Assembly: GCA_036560445.1 (NCBI GenBank)
Contig: DATBRG010000004.1
Span: 154,878-218,877, forward strand
Source of the DNA: DATBRG01 sp036560445
GTDB lineage: Bacteria; Pseudomonadota; Gammaproteobacteria; Burkholderiales; Methylophilaceae
DNA: 64,000 bases
Direction of reading: 5' to 3'
Numbering within the stretch: position 1 is the stretch's first letter; each line of letters opens with the position of its first letter. Below are positions 9,054-18,049 of the stretch, one piece after another. The notes beneath the pieces are model-generated. The model did not search any database, had not been told where the DNA came from, and worked only from the letters and a program-made list of their open reading frames with translations. The position numbers and the translations under genes are program-made.

Positions 9054-10984
9054 GCTGCCTTACCAGCCGTTTCTTTATCTGATTCTATGGCTTTACTGCG
9101 ATTCTTGCGCTTGAGGTAAACCAGCAGCAGCGAAATAGTAGCCGGAGTAATTCCGGAGATACGACTAGCCTGGCCTATAGTTTGGGGGCGCTGGGCATTG
9201 AGCTTCTGCTGCGCCTCGATGGACAGTCCATGTACATCACGATAATCCAGGTCTGCTGGCAGCATTGTATTTTCACTACCTTTCTGACGTTCGATTTCCT
9301 CCTGTTGCCTATCAATATAGCCTTGGTACTTGGCAGCTATCTCGATTTGCTGGCGCACTTGTTCATCAATATCGCTGCTATTGATTTCGCTTTTTCCTGA
9401 TCCGGCCAAGCTCAGCAACGCCTCGTAGCTAACATCTGGACGGCGCAGCAGTTCAAATAGTGAATACTCATGGTCAATTGCCTTACCTAGCACTCGCAAA
9501 GCATCTTCAGGGGGCAAGCTGGATGGCTGTACAAAAGTACGCTTCAGTCTTTCCTGCTCTCGTACAATGGCTTCTTGCTTACGATTGAATACTTCCCAAC
9601 GCTCATCATCGACAAGGCCAATTTTGCGACCAGCCTCAGTAAGGCGCATATCAGCATTATCCTCCCGCAGCATCAGCCTATATTCAGCACGGCTAGTAAA
9701 CATGCGGTAGGGCTCACTTACACCACTGGTAATCAAATCATCAACCAATACACCAAGGTAAGCTTGCTCACGGCCAGGACACCAGCTTTCGCTATCAGTC
9801 GCATACAATGCAGCATTGGCTCCAGCCAGCAGGCCTTGAGCGGCGGCCTCTTCATAACCAGTAGTGCCGTTAATTTGGCCCGCAAAGAACAAGCCTTGCA
9901 CAGCCTTGGTCTCCAATGAGTCCTTCAGTCCACGCGGGTCATAGTAGTCATACTCAATCGCATAGCCCGGGCGCAAAATATGTGCATTCTCCAAACCACG
10001 GATAGACCGCACCAACTGGTATTGAATATCGAAAGGTAAGCTGGTCGAAATACCATTTGGGTAAATTTCGTTGGTAGTGAGGCCTTCGGGCTCAAGAAAT
10101 ATCTGGTGCGACTCTTTATCGGCAAACCGATGGATCTTGTCTTCAACTGAAGGGCAGTAGCGCGGACCCACGCCCTCAATAACCCCTGTATACATTGGCG
10201 AACGATCTAATCCACTACGGATGATTTCGTGTGTGCGTTCATTAGTATGCGTAATCCAGCACGGGAGCTGGGCCGGATGTTGTTCAGCCCGACCAAGAAA
10301 TGAAAACACGGGCACAGGATCATCTCCCGGCTGCTCAGTCATCACCGAGCAATCTATGGTTCGGCCATCTATGCGTGGTGGCGTGCCTGTTTTCAGGCGT
10401 CCGGCAGGCAAACCAATTTCACGAAGACGTGCCGCCAATGAAATGGCAGGGGGATCACCGGCACGGCCAGCACGGTAATTTTCCATGCCCACATGCACAA
10501 GGCCGTTCAAGAACGTACCCGCTGTCAGCACGATGGCTTTTGCATCGAATCGTAAGCCAATCTGGGTAACAACTCCTGTAGCGCGCTCGCCTTCGAGAAT
10601 GATGTCATCCACGGCCTGCTGGAATAACCATAGGTTAGGCTGGTTTTCCAGGCGACGGCGAATAGCGGCCTTGTAAAGAACACGATCGGCTTGCGCGCGC
10701 GTGGCACGCACAGCAGGACCTTTACTGGAATTGAGTATTCGGAACTGTATACCGCCTTCATCAGTAGCAGCGGCCATTGCCCCACCCAGCGCATCAATCT
10801 CTTTTACTAGATGGCCTTTACCTATGCCACCGATAGAAGGGTTGCAAGACATTTGCCCCAAAGTTTCGATGTTGTGTGTGAGCAACAGGGTTTTACGGCC
10901 CATGCGCGCACTGGCCAAAGCTGCCTCCGTGCCAGCATGGCCTCCGCCAACAACAATTACATCAAATTGCTCCGCGTAATTCAT
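9050..10984 (-). CDS. mnmG: tRNA uridine 5-carboxymethylaminomethyl modification enzyme MnmG (GidA)
   Basis: FAD-binding partner of MnmE; together they install the cmnm5 group on wobble uridine 34 of several tRNAs. The 644-residue product has the N-terminal dinucleotide fold VVGGGHAGTEAALASARMG, the block GTFLNGLVHVG and the family signature GQINGTTGYEEAAAQGLLAG. The ATG at 10984 starts MNYAEQFD as in homologues. It heads the minus-strand unit mnmG-rsmG-parA-parB. Its partner gene mnmE lies only 3 kb away, on the other side of the coiled-coil protein gene. Confidence 0.98.
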   Translation of the reverse strand: MNYAEQFDVIVVGGGHAGTEAALASARMGRKTLLLTHNIETLGQMSCNPSIGGIGKGHLVKEIDALGGAMAAATDEGGIQFRILNSSKGPAVRATRAQADRVLYKAAIRRRLENQPNLWLFQQAVDDIILEGERATGVVTQIGLRFDAKAIVLTAGTFLNGLVHVGMENYRAGRAGDPPAISLAARLREIGLPAGRLKTGTPPRIDGRTIDCSVMTEQPGDDPVPVFSFLGRAEQHPAQLPCWITHTNERTHEIIRSGLDRSPMYTGVIEGVGPRYCPSVEDKIHRFADKESHQIFLEPEGLTTNEIYPNGISTSLPFDIQYQLVRSIRGLENAHILRPGYAIEYDYYDPRGLKDSLETKAVQGLFFAGQINGTTGYEEAAAQGLLAGANAALYATDSESWCPGREQAYLGVLVDDLITSGVSEPYRMFTSRAEYRLMLREDNADMRLTEAGRKIGLVDDERWEVFNRKQEAIVREQERLKRTFVQPSSLPPEDALRVLGKAIDHEYSLFELLRRPDVSYEALLSLAGSGKSEINSSDIDEQVRQQIEIAAKYQGYIDRQQEEIERQKGSENTMLPADLDYRDVHGLSIEAQQKLNAQRPQTIGQASRISGITPATISLLLVYLKRKNRSKAIESDKETAGKAA

Positions 10985-11063
10985 AGGGAAATTCGTGCTT
11001 TAGCTTTAATTTCAAGACTGTGTATGTTACTGCAAAGCAATGTTTACGTCATTCAAAAGCTTG

Positions 11064-11079
11064 TGTTTCACGTGAAACA
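11064..11079. promoter_or_regulatory. parS centromere site, perfect consensus
   Basis: TGTTTCACGTGAAACA is a perfect 16-base palindrome identical to the bacterial parS consensus bound by ParB; the symmetry extends one base pair on each side. It lies in the 267-base divergent region between mnmG and the coiled-coil/AsmA gene, about 3.4 kb upstream of parB. I see no other recognisable element in that region. Confidence 0.95.
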
Positions 11080-11251
11080 CTCAGACATTTTCCATAGCGA
11101 AATAGGCTTGTTATATAGGCCAGAATCATCTAAGTCCATTTTTTACTATTCAAACGACACTGAAAAATGTATAAATTCAATCCTACCCCGAATAAAAATA
11201 TAAAACTTTAGGTAAAACGCCCATTAGCTTAATTAGGCAGGAATTTATCAA

Positions 11252-13879
11252 ATGAATTTGTCCAGGGTGTATAACAAAACCACCAAGGGTTCGCGAGCGG
11301 TCTCCTCGAAGAGCAGAGCCTTATCCAGCCATTACTTACGAATTCTCTCATCTATAAATGGCAAATCAACTCTCGAATCAATTTTGGCCGAGGTTGGCAA
11401 ACTGACGGAGAAAAAGTTCGATGAAATAATCACTGAGCTTTTTAATGAAGGCTATATCAAGGAAACCACTGAAGACTCTTTGCTTACACCCTCGCAATTT
11501 GAAATCCGCAAACCCATAGAAGTTGAAGAAATCAGCGCCGAAGACTTCTTGAGCGCCTCAACCCCTGACGAGGATGAGAACGCCAGGAAAGAACGTGAAC
11601 AAAGGGAAGCCGAAGCCCGTGCTAAGGCCTATGCCGAAGAGCAGGCCAGGCTAGCCACGGCTACGCACGAACTGAAACAATCTGAGTTATCTATGCTTAA
11701 TACCGTGGATTTTCTTGCCCAAACTACGGACCCGTTGGATGGCGAATTAGCCACAGAAGCTGCACCTCAAGCCCAGTCAGCAACAGACTCAGCCACATCG
11801 GGGCTCGATGTAAATAACGAAGCCGTAGCTCGTGAACGAGCACGCATAGAAGCAGAAATAAAAGCTAGCGAAGAAGCCATACGAAAAACTCGAGAAGAAG
11901 CCGCAGCTCGCCAAAAACTCGGGGCCGAAATCAAACTTCACGATGAGACCGCTATCCGAGCCAAAGCAGAGGCAGAAGAAAAAGCTCGCGTAGACGCAGA
12001 AATAAAAGCTCAAATAATTGCTCGTGCTGAAGCTGAGCGTAAGGCGCGTGAAGAAAACGAAGCTACAGCCAGACGTGAAGCACAGGAAAAGGAGCGTCTA
12101 CGGGCGGAGCGCAAAGCCCGCGAGGAAGCAGAGCTTAAGGCTCACGAAGAAGCATTAACGCGTGCCAAACGCGAAGCTGAAGAAAAAGCAAGGCTCGAAG
12201 CGGAGATCAAGGCACGTGAGGAAGCCATGCGCAAAGCTCGTGAGGAGGCAGAGACGCGCGCACGACGAGAGGCCGAAGAAAAGGCAAGAATTGAAACAGA
12301 GCGTAAAGCGCGCGAAAAGGCCAAAGCAAGAGCCAAGGCAGAGGCCGAGGAAAAAGAGCGGTTAGAAGCAGAACGCAAGGCTCGTATGGCGGAGGAAGAA
12401 CGCGCCAAGCGCGAGGCAGAGGAGAAGGTACGGCTTGAAACCAAACGCTTGGCTAAAGAAGCTGCTGAGGCCCGCGCCAAACTGGAAGCTGAAGCAAAAG
12501 CTCTCGCTGATGCAGAGCGCAGGGCACAGAAACTAGCCGAAGCAGAGAGGAAGGCCGAAGCTAAGTTACGTGCAAAACTGGAGGCTGAGGAAAAGGCCCG
12601 AGCCAAAGCGGAAGAGAAGGCAAGAATAAGGGCCGAACGAGGCCCCGTTGATATTCATGCCTTGCTGGCTCCCATTTTTTCTGCCTCTAAAAGATTAGCC
12701 ATTTCGTTATCTGTTATTGTTTTGCTCTTGTTGGTATTAGCCCAGCTAATTAATCTCAGTATGCTGGTTAACCCTATCCAAAAACTTGCTTCCGAAAGCA
12801 TACAGGAGCCCGTCATCGTAAAAGGTGTACATGCATCACTATGGCCACAACCACATCTAGTGCTAACAGATGTCACTATCGGTGAATTGATGGACATTAA
12901 AGCTAGTGACATCAGCGTCTATCCTGAGTTATCAAGCGCCTTTTCAGAAGTAAAAACTCTCAAATCCATACAAATTGAATCCCTAACCATAGATCAGGAT
13001 AATCTGACTCGCCCCATGGGCTGGATCGCGTCCACTAACAAACTTGGTAAATTGAAAATTGGCCAAGTTTACTTAGGTAAAACCTTGGTTAAAACTCATG
13101 ATTTTGACTTACCCATGCTCAATGCAGATATCAAGTTTGATGATGCTGGCGGCCTTATAAATACGACCATCAGCAATGAAAACAACCACATGACTGCTGT
13201 AATCACACCGCACAATAATGATTATGAGATTAACCTAACAGCTCAGGATTGGCAGGCTCCACTAGGTCCAGCTGTGGTATTTGATGAACTCACTGTACGT
13301 GGCACGGCCACTAGGGGCCAAGCCAATCTGACTCAAGCGGAAGCCAAACTATATGGCGGCACCGTCAATGCGCAATTCAATATTAACTGGACAGACTCAT
13401 GGAACGCAGCCGGTAGTTTTCAATTAGCCAAAGTTAATCTAGAGAAAATAATCCCCGTATTCAGCGAACAGGCCTCCCTTAAAGGTCGGCTCAATGCGAT
13501 TGGCACTTTTTCCATGAAAGCAAACGACCCAGCCAAATTAATTGTAACTCCCGAAATAAATGCGAACTTTGAAGCTAGTGATGGTTATATAGACAGAATA
13601 GACCTCGTGCATACCTTACAAATCGGTGGCAATAAACAGGGTGGTGGTGTATCGACACACTTTGATAGTTTCTCAGGTAGCCTGGCACTGAAAGACGGGC
13701 ATTACCAATTCAAACAGCTAGCCCTAGAAGCCGGCCAGCTTAAGGCAATCGGTGAGGTCGACATTCAAAACAATCAGAATATTTCCGGAAAAATTCATAC
13801 CGAATTAAACATGAAGTCCCGCCAGCTGCAATCCAACTCCACACTTTCCGGGACCGTTGGTAGCCCAACGTTGAATTAG
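11252..13879 (+). CDS. Large coiled-coil membrane protein with C-terminal AsmA-like domain
   Basis: An 875-residue protein that I do not recognise as a named family. Residues 1-75 form a small compact domain, resembling a winged helix by its pattern (LSSHYLRILSSINGKSTLES). Residues 109-135 and about 192-463 are an extreme Ala/Glu/Arg/Lys coiled coil with repeats such as EEKARLEAEIKAREEA, like the stalk of TolA. One membrane helix follows at about 480-503 (ISLSVIVLLLLVLAQLI). Residues 505-875 look like the AsmA family (AKLYGGTVNAQFNINW, SLKGRLNAIGTFS), whose members sit in the periplasm and affect outer-membrane lipid transport. The expected topology is a cytoplasmic stalk with a periplasmic AsmA part. 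It starts at ATG 11252 and runs opposite to its neighbours. Function unknown; the domain calls are from pattern alone. Confidence 0.85.
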   Translation: MNLSRVYNKTTKGSRAVSSKSRALSSHYLRILSSINGKSTLESILAEVGKLTEKKFDEIITELFNEGYIKETTEDSLLTPSQFEIRKPIEVEEISAEDFLSASTPDEDENARKEREQREAEARAKAYAEEQARLATATHELKQSELSMLNTVDFLAQTTDPLDGELATEAAPQAQSATDSATSGLDVNNEAVARERARIEAEIKASEEAIRKTREEAAARQKLGAEIKLHDETAIRAKAEAEEKARVDAEIKAQIIARAEAERKAREENEATARREAQEKERLRAERKAREEAELKAHEEALTRAKREAEEKARLEAEIKAREEAMRKAREEAETRARREAEEKARIETERKAREKAKARAKAEAEEKERLEAERKARMAEEERAKREAEEKVRLETKRLAKEAAEARAKLEAEAKALADAERRAQKLAEAERKAEAKLRAKLEAEEKARAKAEEKARIRAERGPVDIHALLAPIFSASKRLAISLSVIVLLLLVLAQLINLSMLVNPIQKLASESIQEPVIVKGVHASLWPQPHLVLTDVTIGELMDIKASDISVYPELSSAFSEVKTLKSIQIESLTIDQDNLTRPMGWIASTNKLGKLKIGQVYLGKTLVKTHDFDLPMLNADIKFDDAGGLINTTISNENNHMTAVITPHNNDYEINLTAQDWQAPLGPAVVFDELTVRGTATRGQANLTQAEAKLYGGTVNAQFNINWTDSWNAAGSFQLAKVNLEKIIPVFSEQASLKGRLNAIGTFSMKANDPAKLIVTPEINANFEASDGYIDRIDLVHTLQIGGNKQGGGVSTHFDSFSGSLALKDGHYQFKQLALEAGQLKAIGEVDIQNNQNISGKIHTELNMKSRQLQSNSTLSGTVGSPTLN

Positions 13880-13897
13880 CAGCATCCATTCAACTTA

Positions 13898-13913
13898 TGT
13901 TTCACGTGGAACG
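13898..13913. promoter_or_regulatory. parS-like site, two mismatches
   Basis: TGTTTCACGTGGAACG differs from the consensus at positions 12 and 16 only; the central TTTCACGTG is intact. It lies in the 76-base gap between the convergent coiled-coil/AsmA gene and mnmE. The presence of two better sites nearby makes ParB binding likely but unproven. Confidence 0.7.
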
Positions 13914-13955
13914 TAGGCTAATAATCTCAACCTCACACGCTATAAGATATTGTTT

Positions 13956-15308
13956 TTATTTCCCAATACAAAAACGGCTAAAAATCTCCCCCAACAAATC
14001 ATCTGGAGTATATTCACCGGTAATTGTATTTAAGGCCTCTTGGGCTAGGCGCAACTCCTCTGCCACAAGCTCTGGCTGTGAGAGCCTTACAGTTGCCAGA
14101 TCCAAATGTGTCTTTACAGTTTCCAGTGCTGACAAATGACGGGTACGAGCCATGTAAACGCCTTCCCCTGTCGGCTGCCAGCCAGCCAGCTTGAGTAAAC
14201 AGCCCCGCAATAAATCTACGCCAGCCCCGGTTTTTGCCGAGAGGTAAATGTGAGTCTCGCCATCGATAATTTCAGATTTTGGTTCTTCAGTACTCAAATC
14301 GATTTTATTATGTACGCGTATTTTGGGTAAAACCGACGGCAAACGCTGCAGAATAGATTTTTCCGACTCGGTAATACCGTGGGCTGCGTCAACCAATAAT
14401 AATGCGATATCGGCGTTTTCTAGAGCTCGCCATGTCCGAGCAATCCCCTGTTGTTCAACCTCATCAACGGTCTCACGTAATCCGGCGGTATCAATAATAT
14501 GCAGCGGTATGCCATTGATCTGGATTAAGTTTTTTACCGTATCACGCGTTGTACCGGCTATGGGGGTGACTATGGCAACTTCTTCGCCTGCCAGCTGATT
14601 CATGAGGCTGGATTTACCAACATTAGGTTGGCCTACTAGTACCACCTGAATGCCATCTCGCAATAAATTGCCCTGCTTGGCTTTGGTAAATACCGATTGC
14701 AATTCGGTAGTGATAGCAGAAAGTTTCTCAGCAACGCGACCTTGGGTAATGAAATCTATCTCTTCTTCTGGAAAGTCCAGACAGGCTTCGACATACATAC
14801 GCAAATCAACCAGGCGAGTCAGCAAGGTGCGGATGCATTGTGAAAATTCGCCGGAAAGAGATCGAATTGCACTGCGCGCAGCTTCTGCCGTGGCGGCACT
14901 GATCACATCAGCAACCGCTTCAGCTTGCGCCAGATCTAGTTTGTCATTAAGAAATGCGCGGCGCGTGAATTCACCAGGCTCAGCTTGGCGCGCACCCAAA
15001 GCCAGGCATCGGGTCAATATCAATTGCATAAGAGCTGGGCCGCCGTGGGCCTGCAACTCCAGCACATCCTCACCAGTGTATGAATGAGGTGCTGCGTAAT
15101 AGATGGCTATGCCACGATCGATCAGACTATCGTCAGACTCTTTGAATGCCAGATAAACTGCGTAACGTGGGACTGGGCAAGTACCCAGGATACCTTGTGC
15201 AATTAGCTGGCAAGCAGGGCCGGATACTCGAACAATACCTATGCCGCCGGAGCCTGCAGCGGTTGCAATGGCGGCGATGGTATCCGAGCTGGCATTAACG
15301 GCCGACAT
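13956..15308 (-). CDS. mnmE: tRNA modification GTPase MnmE (TrmE)
   Basis: GTPase that works with MnmG on wobble uridine 34. The 450-residue product has an N-terminal folate-binding domain, a G domain inserted in a helical domain (P-loop GQPNVGKSS, switch GTTRDTV) and the C-terminal FCIGK whose cysteine is characteristic. The frame is open 25 codons further upstream, but the ATG at 15308 (MSAVNASSDTIAAIATA) fits the family and has AAGGAA before it. It overlaps the end of yidC by 14 bases, so the two are likely cotranslated. Confidence 0.97.
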   Translation of the reverse strand: MSAVNASSDTIAAIATAAGSGGIGIVRVSGPACQLIAQGILGTCPVPRYAVYLAFKESDDSLIDRGIAIYYAAPHSYTGEDVLELQAHGGPALMQLILTRCLALGARQAEPGEFTRRAFLNDKLDLAQAEAVADVISAATAEAARSAIRSLSGEFSQCIRTLLTRLVDLRMYVEACLDFPEEEIDFITQGRVAEKLSAITTELQSVFTKAKQGNLLRDGIQVVLVGQPNVGKSSLMNQLAGEEVAIVTPIAGTTRDTVKNLIQINGIPLHIIDTAGLRETVDEVEQQGIARTWRALENADIALLLVDAAHGITESEKSILQRLPSVLPKIRVHNKIDLSTEEPKSEIIDGETHIYLSAKTGAGVDLLRGCLLKLAGWQPTGEGVYMARTRHLSALETVKTHLDLATVRLSQPELVAEELRLAQEALNTITGEYTPDDLLGEIFSRFCIGK

Positions 15309-16941
15309 TTCCTTTTCTCTTGGCCGCCGATGCCTTCTCCATGTTGCGATTGATGTACTGCTGTTGTGCAATGGACAGCACATTATTAACCAGCCAGTAA
15401 AGCACCAAGCCTGCCGGGAAGAAGAAGAAGAAGATGCTGAATACGACAGGCATAATCATCATGACCTTGGCCTGAATTGGATCAGGCGGTGTAGGGTTCA
15501 GCCTAGACTGAATAATCATGGTAGCACCCATCAAGAGGGGCAGCACATAGTAAGGGTCTATCGCAGACAGGTCATGTATCCACAAGGCGAACGGCGCGTG
15601 ACGCATCTCGACCGTACCCAACAATACCCAGTAAAGCGAAATGAATACGGGAATCTGCACCAGCACTGGCAGACACCCACCCATTGGGTTGATTTTCTCG
15701 GTTTTATACAGTTCCATCATAGCCTGTTGCAGCTTTTGGCGATCATCGCCAAATTTTTCTTTCAAGCTCTGCAAGCGGGGCGCCAGTTCTCGCATTTGCG
15801 CCATAGACCGGTAACTGGCCGCTGATAAGGGGTAAAACGCTAGTTTAAGTAACATGGTCAGAATAATGATGGCCACACCCCAATTGTGTACCAATTTTTC
15901 AATTGCGGATAACACCCAAAACAATGGCGAAGCAATTACTGTTAGCCAACCATAATCAACCGTATATTCAAGCCCTGGAGCAGTTGCCGTAAGATCACTA
16001 TGAGTTTGTGGTCCGGCATAGAACTTAGCTTCTACACTAACGGTGGCGCCTGGTGCAATGCTGCTTAGATGGCTAAGGCTGCCTATCGAAAAAATCGTAT
16101 CCGATAGTTGCTTGGTATAAAACTCTCGAGCCAGGCCTTCCTCGGGTACCCACGCACTGACAAAATAATGTTGTACCAGACCAATCCAGCCATCTTTAGT
16201 ATTCTTGGAAAGATTGGTCTTGGCCATATCCTTAAAAGACAGCTTCTTATATTTATCTGTTTCGTCGTAATAAGCCCCACCAGTAAAGGTCGGCATCATT
16301 CTGCTGCCTTGATTCGAAACGTTGTCGTGGACAATTTGATAATAGACTGATGGCTGAATTGGGGCATTGCTGTTATTGTGGATCCGGTAGGTCACATTTA
16401 CCGCATAGTTGCCGCGATGAAAGGTATAAATTTTATCTACTTGAGTGGTATTGCCCGTCCAGGAGAGACGAACCTCAAGCTTGTCACTGCCATCCTGCAT
16501 CTTGTAATTAGTGGCACTACTAGTAAAAACTGTTTTATGGGTTGGCAGGTCCCCTCCTATCAACCCTGTTTGTGCCACGTAAACCATAGGTGTGGCGGCA
16601 TCATCCAGCAATACAAAGTTTTTGTCGTTAGCATCAGCTGCTCTATGTTGAGTAAGCTCAAGCTTGCGCAAATCACCACCAACGGTATCAATATCCGCCT
16701 TGAACAAATCTGTTTCTACAGTAATGCGCTGTCCTTTTTGCAACTGGAAATCTGCTTCTTTAGGCAGATCGGACTGTTGCGCACTAGAAACGTCTTTAGC
16801 TGCCTGCGGAATACTGGCGTCTAATGTTTGCTGTGTTTCTACTGATCCGGGTTGTGGTATATGCTGACTTTGCCAAGCATCCCACAACATAAGGATAGAA
16901 AAAGAAAAAATAACAAATAGAATTAGTCGCTTAGTATCCAT
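15295..16941 (-). CDS. yidC: Membrane protein insertase YidC
   Basis: Inserts membrane proteins into the inner membrane, alone or with Sec; Fo subunit c is a classic client. The 548-residue protein has an N-terminal signal-anchor helix (LILFVIFSFSILMLWDAW), a large periplasmic domain (about residues 60-340) and five C-terminal helices. The 60KD_IMP core is visible in MGGCLPVLVQIPVFISLYWVL, given in part. Length is typical of Gram-negative YidC. It lies between yidD and mnmE. Confidence 0.98.
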   Translation of the reverse strand: MDTKRLILFVIFSFSILMLWDAWQSQHIPQPGSVETQQTLDASIPQAAKDVSSAQQSDLPKEADFQLQKGQRITVETDLFKADIDTVGGDLRKLELTQHRAADANDKNFVLLDDAATPMVYVAQTGLIGGDLPTHKTVFTSSATNYKMQDGSDKLEVRLSWTGNTTQVDKIYTFHRGNYAVNVTYRIHNNSNAPIQPSVYYQIVHDNVSNQGSRMMPTFTGGAYYDETDKYKKLSFKDMAKTNLSKNTKDGWIGLVQHYFVSAWVPEEGLAREFYTKQLSDTIFSIGSLSHLSSIAPGATVSVEAKFYAGPQTHSDLTATAPGLEYTVDYGWLTVIASPLFWVLSAIEKLVHNWGVAIIILTMLLKLAFYPLSAASYRSMAQMRELAPRLQSLKEKFGDDRQKLQQAMMELYKTEKINPMGGCLPVLVQIPVFISLYWVLLGTVEMRHAPFALWIHDLSAIDPYYVLPLLMGATMIIQSRLNPTPPDPIQAKVMMIMPVVFSIFFFFFPAGLVLYWLVNNVLSIAQQQYINRNMEKASAAKRKGNVGR

Positions 16942-16993
16942 AAATTTCTAGTATATGTTTTAAGTATTCGGTTTTAGATAACTACGAAATCAT

Positions 16994-17203
16994 TCAAGGC
17001 ACAGGATCATGACCGCCAGCGTGCCATGGGTGACAATGTGATAAACGACGTATGGTATACGCACTACCATGTAATGCACCATGTTTATTAATGGCTTCAA
17101 TAGCATATTGGGAACAAGTGGGACTAAAACGACATTGTTGGCCGAAGAAGGGGCTTAAAGTCCATTGATAAATTCTAATTAATCCTATCAATAAGCGTGA
17201 CAT
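16994..17203 (-). CDS. yidD: Membrane protein insertion efficiency factor YidD
   Basis: A 69-residue member of the YidD family, thought to assist YidC-dependent insertion. The signature CRFSPTCSQYAIEA and the end segment RRLSHCHPWHAGGHDPVP match the family (core CSQYA, CHPWHxGGxDPVP). It sits between rnpA and yidC as in most proteobacteria. The ATG at 17203 has a weak ribosome site. Confidence 0.96.
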   Translation of the reverse strand: MSRLLIGLIRIYQWTLSPFFGQQCRFSPTCSQYAIEAINKHGALHGSAYTIRRLSHCHPWHAGGHDPVP

Positions 17204-17229
17204 AAAAATTTCAGTTATAACTTCAAGCG

Positions 17230-17598
17230 CTAACCGTTGTCATTAGGCAATTTTGCCACCAGTCGATGAAACTCATGTTTTACCAATGCGTAATGGCTAC
17301 GATCAAACATATGCTGCGTACGAACAACCATATCCAGGCCTGTCAACCGCTCCTGCTGAGTTCTGAACAATTCACGCAATACGCGTCTCATATAATTACG
17401 AGTTACTGATAAGCGCGCATTTTTCTTGCTCACGATCAAACCCAGCCGCGGCCTATCAAGCAGATTGTATTGATAGTGTATGGCGAGATAATGACCAGAA
17501 ATGCGTTTGCGGAAATTAAAAACGGATGAAAAATCATCCGTTTTAATTAATTTGGCAGTGCGTGGAAAAGAATAGTCAGGCAAAACTTTAACCAGCAA
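17230..17598 (-). CDS. rnpA: Ribonuclease P protein component
   Basis: Protein subunit of RNase P, which trims tRNA 5' leaders. The product, about 122 residues, has the family core RPRLGLIVSKKNARLSVTRN with the RNR-type motif (VTRNYMRRVLRE). The front of the frame has no ATG or GTG. Starts could be TTG 17598 or TTG 17583, and neither has a good ribosome site. A perfect inverted repeat lies just before the start. It follows rpmH by 37 bases. Confidence 0.95.
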   Translation of the reverse strand: MLVKVLPDYSFPRTAKLIKTDDFSSVFNFRKRISGHYLAIHYQYNLLDRPRLGLIVSKKNARLSVTRNYMRRVLRELFRTQQERLTGLDMVVRTQHMFDRSHYALVKHEFHRLVAKLPNDNG

Positions 17599-17605
17599 AT
17601 CCAGT

Positions 17606-17622
17606 ATTCGGCAATGCCGAAT
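17606..17622 (-). promoter_or_regulatory. Inverted repeat between rpmH and rnpA
   Basis: ATTCGGCA-A-TGCCGAAT is a perfect 8-1-8 inverted repeat. In the rpmH-rnpA transcript it could fold as a 6-base-pair stem with a 5-base loop, ending 8 bases before the first possible rnpA start. It could limit rnpA translation relative to rpmH, or bind a protein. The role is inference. Confidence 0.4.
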
Positions 17623-17635
17623 CTAACATCACCAA

Positions 17636-17770
17636 CTATACTGCTAAGCGGGCGCGGCCCTTAGCGCGGCGCGCAGCTATTACAGCACGGCCGCCGCGAG
17701 TTTTCATGCGCACCAAGAAGCCGTGGGTACGTGCACGACGAACTTTCGATGGCTGGTAGGTACGTTTCAT
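17636..17770 (-). CDS. rpmH: 50S ribosomal protein L34
   Basis: A 44-residue basic protein beginning MKRTYQPSKVRRARTHGFLV and ending in a KGRARLAV tail, unmistakably L34. The ribosome site GGAG is 8 bases before the ATG. It is the first gene of the rpmH-rnpA-yidD-yidC-mnmE unit, divergent from dnaA. Confidence 0.98.
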   Translation of the reverse strand: MKRTYQPSKVRRARTHGFLVRMKTRGGRAVIAARRAKGRARLAV

Positions 17771-17817
17771 AGCAAATCTCCAGTAACTTCAATAAATAAT
17801 GCAAAACAAAGGCCGTG

Positions 17818-17847
17818 ATTAGACCTTACTTAACACTGTTTTGTCAA
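17818..17847 (-). promoter_or_regulatory. Probable sigma-70 promoter of rpmH
   Basis: On the minus strand TTGACA (17847-17842) is followed after 18 bases by TCTAAT (17823-17818), one base off TATAAT. Transcription would start about 40 bases before the rpmH ATG. I see no equally good promoter for dnaA in the same 279-base region. Confidence 0.6.
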
Positions 17848-17879
17848 TGTTTATTTAGTTTGCAGAATATGTATCGGCC

Positions 17880-17888
17880 TGTGGATAA
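17880..17888 (-). promoter_or_regulatory. DnaA box upstream of dnaA
   Basis: TGTGGATAA is the reverse complement of the perfect DnaA box TTATCCACA. It lies between the divergent rpmH and dnaA genes, about 160 bases before dnaA, so it could serve dnaA autoregulation or be part of a two-part origin. Confidence 0.75.
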
Positions 17889-18049
17889 GTTGGAATAAAC
17901 AGGCTAGAATGGAATCAAATATTGTCGTACAAGAAACATAAAAAGTCTGTTTTTATTATGTTCTCAGTCACGACCTCTGGCGCTCGAAACATAAGAAAAT
18001 AATTCGAGCATATACCACTCTTACTATCAGTTGAGGTCTCGGGCAACCG

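Noticed and set aside
12142..12606. Long open frame on the minus strand, rich in Ala and Ser
   Set aside because: It is the mirror of the coiled-coil codons on the other strand; the composition follows directly from that and there is no ribosome site.
11800..12640. Repeated short DNA motifs suggesting a tandem-repeat array or CRISPR
   Set aside because: They are degenerate codons for an Ala/Glu/Arg/Lys coiled coil, in frame and without fixed repeat length or spacers.
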